Below are positions 59,217 to 64,000 of a stretch of DNA of 64,000 nt, in pieces. The position numbers were made by a program, and so were the translations under genes. Location: assembly GCA_045565285.1 (NCBI GenBank), contig JBJLFR010000036.1, positions 1 to 64,000 of the forward strand. Reading direction: 5' to 3'. This DNA comes from CACIIZ01 sp045565285. Its GTDB lineage: Bacteria; Pseudomonadota; Alphaproteobacteria; Rhodobacterales; Rhodobacteraceae. The notes beneath the pieces are model-generated. The model ran no database searches. It was not told where the DNA came from and saw only the letters and a program-made list of their open reading frames with translations. Within the stretch, counting starts at the first letter, position 1. Each line of letters begins with the position of its first letter.

Positions 59217-61487
59217 ATGATTTTGCCAAATAATAATTTTAACTCAAGGAATTTACTTAAAAGACTTAAAAAAACGTTATCTGAACTAGGAGAAGCCCAA
59301 GCTAGACTGAATAAAATTGTGAAAATAATAGCAGATTCTATGAGATCTGAAGTTTGTTCTATTTATTTAATGAATAGAAGTAATATACTTGAACTTTATG
59401 CTACTGAAGGACTTCTCTCAAAAGCTGTACATTATTCACAACTAAATATTGGACAAGGACTTGTAGGAAAAATTGCTGCTACTGCAGAACCAATAAAAAC
59501 ATCTCAAGTATCCAAAACTAAGGGTTTTAGATATCTTCCCGAGACTGGTGAAGAAATTTATAATTCTTTCCTTGGTGTTCCAATACAACGCTTAGGAAAA
59601 ATTCTTGGGGTTTTAGTAATACAAAATCTTAAAAATCGCGATTATACCGAAGATGATGTCTACGGATTAGAAATAGTAGCAATGGTAATTGCTGAAATGG
59701 CTGAATTAGGTGCTTTTACTAGTAAAGATGGTAGTGATGAACTTATTCATGATAAAAAAAATCCAGTATCTATAAATGGATTAATAGGAAAAGAAGGTAT
59801 TGTGATCGGAATAACAATTTTATTGGAACCCCAAATTAAAATTACAAATCCAATAGCTGACAACCCAAAACTTGAAAAGCAAAAACTAAAAAAAAGTATT
59901 AGCAAACTTAATAATCAATTATCTGAGATAATAAGTAAAAAACATTTCAAAAAGAAAAGCGAATTTTTAGAAATATTGGAAACACATAAACTTTTAATTG
60001 AGGATAAAAGTTGGATAAAAAGAATGGAGACATCAATAGATAGTGGCTTATCTGCAATTGTTGCAGTAGAAAAAGAACAGACAACCACAAAATCAAGGAT
60101 TGCCAAAGTTCAAAATTTTTATTTCAAAGAAAGACTTAATGAATTTTACGAAATTTCAAACATTCTACTTAAAATTCTTACAAATCAAAAAACTCAACTT
60201 AACCTGGAAAACATAAAAGAACCAATTTTAATTGCAAGAAATATTAGCCCTTTAGAGTTAGTTTCTTTAAGACATAAATTAAGTGGAATAATATTAGAAG
60301 ATGGTTCTGTAGGAAGCCATACTACTATTGTTTGTAGAGCGTTAAATATCCCTCTATTAATACAAACAAAAGATATAATAAATAAATCATCAAATGGAGA
60401 TGAGATAATATTAGATGCTGATCAAGGAATAGTACATTTAAGACCTGAAAAAACCATTTCATTATTATATAAAAGTAAATTAGAATTAAGAACGAAAGCT
60501 AAAAAAACATTTGTAACCTTAAAAAATCTTGAAGCAAGAACTCTTGATAATAAAAAAATATTTTTAATGATGAATGCAGGTTTAATGGCTGACCTACCCT
60601 CAATGATTGATTCTGGAGCAGATGGTGTTGGGTTATATAGAACTGAATTACAATTTCTAATTAGTAATAAATTACCTAAAAGATCCGAACAAGCTGAAAT
60701 TTATTGTAAAGTGTTAGATTCAGCTGGCTCAAATCCTGTTTACTTTAGAACATTAGATATTGGAAGTGATAAAATACTCCCATCGATTACTCCAGAAATA
60801 GAACCAAACCCAACTTTAGGGTGGAGAGCAATACGACTTACATTAGAAAGATCAGGTATTTTTAAAATGCAAGTTCAAGCATTGATTAGAGGTGCTAAAG
60901 GCAGAAATTTGAACATTGTTATTCCTTTAGTAACAGAGCCTAAAGAATTTTTTCACGCCAAAAATATCATATTAGAAGAAATAGATAGAGAAAAGAAGAG
61001 AAACCGAATTATTCCTAAATTAATCAAAATAGGAGCAATGTTGGAAGTTCCTAGCCTTGCTTTTGCACCAAATTCATTTTTTAAAAATGTTGATTTTCTA
61101 ATGGTTGGTGGGAATGACCTAAAACAATTTTTCTTTGCTGCTGATCGTGAAAATGAAAAAGTTAGAAAAAGATACGATTTTTTAAGCAATAGTTTCTTAT
61201 CATTTCTAAAATTAATTATAATAAAAAGTGAAAAATATAAATTACCATTAAGTTATTGCGGTGAAGATGCTGGAAAACCTATTGAGGCTTTAGTACTATG
61301 TTCTTTGGGTTTCAAAACCTTGTCAATGCAACCAGACAGTATTGCCCCTGTTAAATCAATTTTAAGAAATATAAAATTGTCACAAATGAAAAAAATTGTG
61401 GATAATGCCCTAGAAGAAAATTATGAAACAATCCGAAAAAAAGTTGTTCAGTATTTAGAAGATATCAAGTATGTCCAAACCGTTTAA
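59217..61487 (+). CDS. ptsP: PtsP, enzyme I of the nitrogen phosphotransferase system (EI-Ntr)
   Basis: Transfers phosphate from phosphoenolpyruvate to NPr; 756 residues. An N-terminal GAF domain (about residues 20-165) distinguishes EI-Ntr from sugar EI. The phosphorylated His sits in G-S-V-G-S-H-T-T-I near residue 367. The PEP-binding barrel has G-A-D-G-V-G-L-Y-R-T-E near 465, and the catalytic Cys is in S-Y-C-G-E-D-A near 682. Order lysC-ptsP is a known alphaproteobacterial link. GAF domains of relatives sense glutamine or 2-oxoglutarate; here that is inference. ptsO and ptsN are not in the window. Confidence 0.95.
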   Translation: MILPNNNFNSRNLLKRLKKTLSELGEAQARLNKIVKIIADSMRSEVCSIYLMNRSNILELYATEGLLSKAVHYSQLNIGQGLVGKIAATAEPIKTSQVSKTKGFRYLPETGEEIYNSFLGVPIQRLGKILGVLVIQNLKNRDYTEDDVYGLEIVAMVIAEMAELGAFTSKDGSDELIHDKKNPVSINGLIGKEGIVIGITILLEPQIKITNPIADNPKLEKQKLKKSISKLNNQLSEIISKKHFKKKSEFLEILETHKLLIEDKSWIKRMETSIDSGLSAIVAVEKEQTTTKSRIAKVQNFYFKERLNEFYEISNILLKILTNQKTQLNLENIKEPILIARNISPLELVSLRHKLSGIILEDGSVGSHTTIVCRALNIPLLIQTKDIINKSSNGDEIILDADQGIVHLRPEKTISLLYKSKLELRTKAKKTFVTLKNLEARTLDNKKIFLMMNAGLMADLPSMIDSGADGVGLYRTELQFLISNKLPKRSEQAEIYCKVLDSAGSNPVYFRTLDIGSDKILPSITPEIEPNPTLGWRAIRLTLERSGIFKMQVQALIRGAKGRNLNIVIPLVTEPKEFFHAKNIILEEIDREKKRNRIIPKLIKIGAMLEVPSLAFAPNSFFKNVDFLMVGGNDLKQFFFAADRENEKVRKRYDFLSNSFLSFLKLIIIKSEKYKLPLSYCGEDAGKPIEALVLCSLGFKTLSMQPDSIAPVKSILRNIKLSQMKKIVDNALEENYETIRKKVVQYLEDIKYVQTV

Positions 61488-61500
61488 CAATAATTATTTC

Positions 61501-61998
61501 CTAACAAAATCTATTTACTTTACCTTCGATTCCTTTAAAAGAATTATTTTCTAATTCAAGCAATAATATCCTTTTTGGATCAGTAGGTGGAGGAAATTCT
61601 ATTTTATTTCTATATTGTTGAAAGAACCCGAAAGATTTATAGTAATCAATATCTCCAATTAATATCGCCCTTTTCCAACCATATTTTTTTGATATTTTGA
61701 TTGAATGATTAATTAAATAAGAACCTAAACCTTCACCTTGAAATGTAGGATGAATTGCTATTGGGCCTATTAAAAGTGATAAATTTTTCCTTTCTCCTAT
61801 TAAAATAGGCCAATAACGAATTACACCTAAAATTGAACCATCAATATTCTTAGCAACAAAACAAAGTGTTTTTATTTTAGGAACTTTCTTTCTTAAAGAA
61901 TAAGAGCTTAAATTAATTCTTGTTGGAGAAAAAACTAGATCTAGTAAATTTTCAATTCTTTCTTCATCACTTGGAGATTCATATTTAAATTCAATCAT
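61501..61998 (-). CDS. GNAT-family N-acetyltransferase
   Basis: A 165-residue acetyl-CoA-dependent acetyltransferase. The acetyl-CoA loop F-Q-G-E-G-L-G-S-Y-L-I near residue 89 and Y-Y-K-S-F-G-F near 122 identify it. I-G-P-I-A-I-H-P precedes the loop as in the YhbS-type group. The substrate is unknown. It converges with ptsP. Confidence 0.85.
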   Translation of the reverse strand: MIEFKYESPSDEERIENLLDLVFSPTRINLSSYSLRKKVPKIKTLCFVAKNIDGSILGVIRYWPILIGERKNLSLLIGPIAIHPTFQGEGLGSYLINHSIKISKKYGWKRAILIGDIDYYKSFGFFQQYRNKIEFPPPTDPKRILLLELENNSFKGIEGKVNRFC

Positions 61999-62122
61999 AT
62001 CAAAAAATATAAATTAACTTGTTAAAATATTTGGAATGTAGTTTTATAGTTAAATTATCTAATTTAAAAATTAAATAATTTATATTGATTATCAAGTATT
62101 GATTTCATTGAAAGTAAATTAA

Positions 62123-62725
62123 ATGTTTTATGATCCAAAATCAGGACATAATCTACCACATGATCCTTTTAAGGCAATTGTTTCACCTAGACCAATAGGT
62201 TGGATTTCTTCTATTGATAAAGAAAAAAATGTAAATCTTGCACCTTATAGTTTTTTTAATGCTATCGCAGATAATCCTCCTATGGTAATGTTTTCAACTA
62301 CAGGACAAAAAAAAAATGATGATTCATTAAAAGATACTCTTAAAAATATTATTGATACTAAATGCTTTGTTATTAATATAGTTGGGAAAGATCTGTTACA
62401 ACAAATGAATCAAACTTCAGGAAATTATCCTAAAGATATTGACGAATTCATATTGGCTAAATTAGAAAAATCTAATTGTATTAAAATTGATATCCCAAGA
62501 GTTAAGAAATCCCCTGCATCATTAGAATGTAACCTTTACAAAGTTTTGAAGCTCCCTGGTTTTAGAAATAATATGGTTATAGGAAAAGTCGTTGGAGTGC
62601 ATATAAATGACAAAATTCTAAAAAATGGTATCTTTGATGTATTAAGTTATGATCCTATTGCTCGAATGGGCTATAAAGATTATACATCTGTAAGTACAAA
62701 ATTTGAGCTTGAAAGACCCAAATAG
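62123..62725 (+). CDS. Flavin reductase-like FMN-binding split-barrel protein
   Basis: A 200-residue member of the flavin reductase/DIM6-NTAB family. S-P-R-P-I-G-W-I-S-S near residue 20, N-L-A-P-Y-S-F-F-N-A near 40, and P-P-M-V-M-F-S-T near 53 form the FMN-binding core. G-K-V-V-G-V-H-I-N near 150 is typical. Many relatives have unknown partners; the activity is likely NAD(P)H:flavin or related oxidoreduction. It is a single gene on its strand. Confidence 0.85.
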   Translation: MFYDPKSGHNLPHDPFKAIVSPRPIGWISSIDKEKNVNLAPYSFFNAIADNPPMVMFSTTGQKKNDDSLKDTLKNIIDTKCFVINIVGKDLLQQMNQTSGNYPKDIDEFILAKLEKSNCIKIDIPRVKKSPASLECNLYKVLKLPGFRNNMVIGKVVGVHINDKILKNGIFDVLSYDPIARMGYKDYTSVSTKFELERPK

Positions 62726-62738
62726 TTATAATTGTTAG

Positions 62739-64000
62739 TTAGAAAATAACACCTGGATTTAATAAATTTTTAGGATCTACAACAGACTTTATTAGCCTCA
62801 TCATATAAACTTTTCCTGGATCTTCAAATTTATTTAATTCACTTACTTTCAACCTTCCAATACCATGTTCTGCGCTTATAGAACCAGAATATTTATGAAC
62901 TAGATCATTCACAATATTTAATAATTGCAATCTCTTTTTTTCTAGATTTGCTCTAGTATTTTCAGATACTGGGAAAATATTATAGTGTAAATTACCATCT
63001 CCTACGTGACCAAAGCAATTAACTAAAAAATCTTTTGAAAATAATGAAATAGATTTATCTAATTTAGTAACAAATTCTGGAATTGTTTCAATAGGTACCG
63101 ATATATCATTTGAACAAATAGAACCTTTTTTTCTATTTGCAGCTGGAATTAATTCTCTTATTTTCCAAAATTCATCTCTTTGATTTATAGTATTTGCAAA
63201 AAAAACTTCTACTATTCTTTTTTTCAAAATTAAATCATATAAAACTTGTTCTAAGATTTCTTTTAGACTTATTGATCCTAAATTTATATCCACCTCCATC
63301 AAAACCATCCAATTTGTTTTTTTGCTAAAAGGATTATTTATAAAAAATCCTGTCTCTTTTATCAATTCAATACCGGTAATTTTAATTAATTCAAAAGCTA
63401 AAATTCTTTCTTGAAAATCATTAGAAATTTTTTCAAAAATAAATAAAACATCTTTTAAATTATTCACTGAAAAAAAAATTGAAATAGGGTTTTTGGGAAT
63501 TGGAAATGTTTTTAATATTGCTGAAGTAATAATTCCTAAAGTACCCTCTGATCCAATTAAAAGACTTTTTAAATCAAATCCCATATTATTTTTTTTTAGA
63601 GACTTCATAGATGATAATATTTTTCCACTAGGTAAAACTGCCTCCAAACCTAAGCATAAATCCCTAACATTTCCATATTTAATTACATTTAAACCACCTG
63701 CATTTGTAGCCAAATTTCCTCCTATTTGACATGAGCCCTCTGATGCAAGAGCTAATGGAAAGTGTCTTCCATGATTTAAAGCAATATTCTTTACATTTGA
63801 TAAAATAGCTCCAGATTGGACTTTTAATAAATTACTTTTTTTAAGAAATTTTATTTCATTAAGTTTCTCTAGCGATAACGTAACTTGATTATTTTGAGAC
63901 GCAATTTGACCACCCACTAAACCAGTGCTCCCACCAAGTGGGATTATTGGGACCATAAATTTATACGCCAATTTTAATATTAAAGAAATTTCTTTAGTAT
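62739..64000 (-). CDS. GlcD-type FAD-binding oxidase, 5' part beyond the window
   Basis: The reading frame stays open to the right edge, so the gene starts outside; about 420 residues are visible. P-L-G-G-S-T-G-L-V-G-G and N-L-A-T-N-A-G-G-L-N-V are the FAD-binding (PCMH) motifs, L-I-G-S-E-G-T-L-G-I-I-T follows, and the C-terminal domain has F-G-H-V-G-D-G-N-L-H-Y-N and S-A-E-H-G-I-G-R-L-K. This pattern is shared by D-lactate, glycolate and D-2-hydroxyglutarate dehydrogenases. The C-terminal motifs fit the D-2-hydroxyglutarate/GlcD group; the exact substrate is open. Confidence 0.88.
   Translation of the reverse strand, partial: TKEISLILKLAYKFMVPIIPLGGSTGLVGGQIASQNNQVTLSLEKLNEIKFLKKSNLLKVQSGAILSNVKNIALNHGRHFPLALASEGSCQIGGNLATNAGGLNVIKYGNVRDLCLGLEAVLPSGKILSSMKSLKKNNMGFDLKSLLIGSEGTLGIITSAILKTFPIPKNPISIFFSVNNLKDVLFIFEKISNDFQERILAFELIKITGIELIKETGFFINNPFSKKTNWMVLMEVDINLGSISLKEILEQVLYDLILKKRIVEVFFANTINQRDEFWKIRELIPAANRKKGSICSNDISVPIETIPEFVTKLDKSISLFSKDFLVNCFGHVGDGNLHYNIFPVSENTRANLEKKRLQLLNIVNDLVHKYSGSISAEHGIGRLKVSELNKFEDPGKVYMMRLIKSVVDPKNLLNPGVIF

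Noticed and set aside
1..64000. CRISPR arrays, insertion sequences, prophage or defence genes
   Set aside because: No regularly spaced repeats, transposase, integrase, phage structural or defence motifs were seen on either strand.

Overview
The window is 64 kb of AT-rich DNA (roughly one third G+C by eye) from a bacterial chromosome. Gene content and order point to an alphaproteobacterium. It carries gcrA, a DUF1178 gene, ptsP next to lysC, an ATP12-type ATP synthase chaperone, an aapJQMP transporter, and the series rplQ - rarA - RluA-type synthase - ATP12. Low G+C, short intergenic gaps and many small overlaps suggest a small-genome, probably marine, lineage outside the high-G+C groups. That placement is inference; no 16S gene is present.

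Layout. 1-3.3 kb: the end of a cytochrome c' gene, a decayed diheme cytochrome c, an intact TauD/TfdA-like dioxygenase and a decayed kinase-fold phosphotransferase. 3.4-5.6 kb: MAPEG protein, glutathione transferase, tRNA-Arg, TVP38-family membrane protein. 5.7-10.8 kb: rpmH-rnpA-yidD-ttcA-yidC-engB-argB on the plus strand. 10.8-15.2 kb: aapJQMP on the minus strand. 15.4-18.5 kb: ATP12, RluA-type pseudouridine synthase and rarA. 18.5-49 kb: one uninterrupted minus-strand information-processing block, tRNA-Trp-secE-nusG-rplKAJL-rpoBC-rpsLG-fusA-tuf-S10-spc-alpha-rplQ. Readable promoters lie before tRNA-Trp, rpsL, rplN and rpsM, an L10-type leader lies before rplJ, and a strong hairpin sits between rplL and rpoB. 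49-54.5 kb: metG with a frameshift in an A8 run, a DUF2177 membrane protein, a gene-poor stretch of about 1.1 kb, tRNA-Leu, and a small one-carbon group (a MetH-activation-like protein and a Virulence_fact-family protein diverging from a frameshifted metF-like gene). 54.5-64 kb: argF-argD, gcrA, DUF1178, lysC, ptsP, GNAT acetyltransferase, flavin reductase-like protein, and the 3' part of a GlcD-type FAD oxidase running off the window.

How the genes work together. Most genes serve translation, transcription and membrane-protein biogenesis: ribosomal proteins, RNA polymerase, EF-Tu and EF-G, SecY/SecE, YidC/YidD, tRNA modification and tRNAs. Arginine synthesis (argB, argD, argF), aspartate-family synthesis (lysC), amino-acid uptake (aap) and nitrogen-type phosphotransfer (ptsP) form the metabolic theme. 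GcrA links the region to the alphaproteobacterial cell cycle.

Most unusual points. Four genes have broken reading frames, all outside the ribosomal block. Two have several lesions and look like real pseudogenes. Two (metG and the metF-like gene) have a single lesion at a homopolymer, which fits sequencing error, a recent mutation or slippage rescue. The gap at 51.3-52.36 kb holds a perfect 15-bp inverted repeat, an extended -10 promoter candidate, and an orphan 39-codon ORF whose ribosome binding site can pair with an upstream segment. It is the best candidate here for an undescribed element, though its function is unknown. No CRISPR array, insertion sequence, prophage or defence system was seen.
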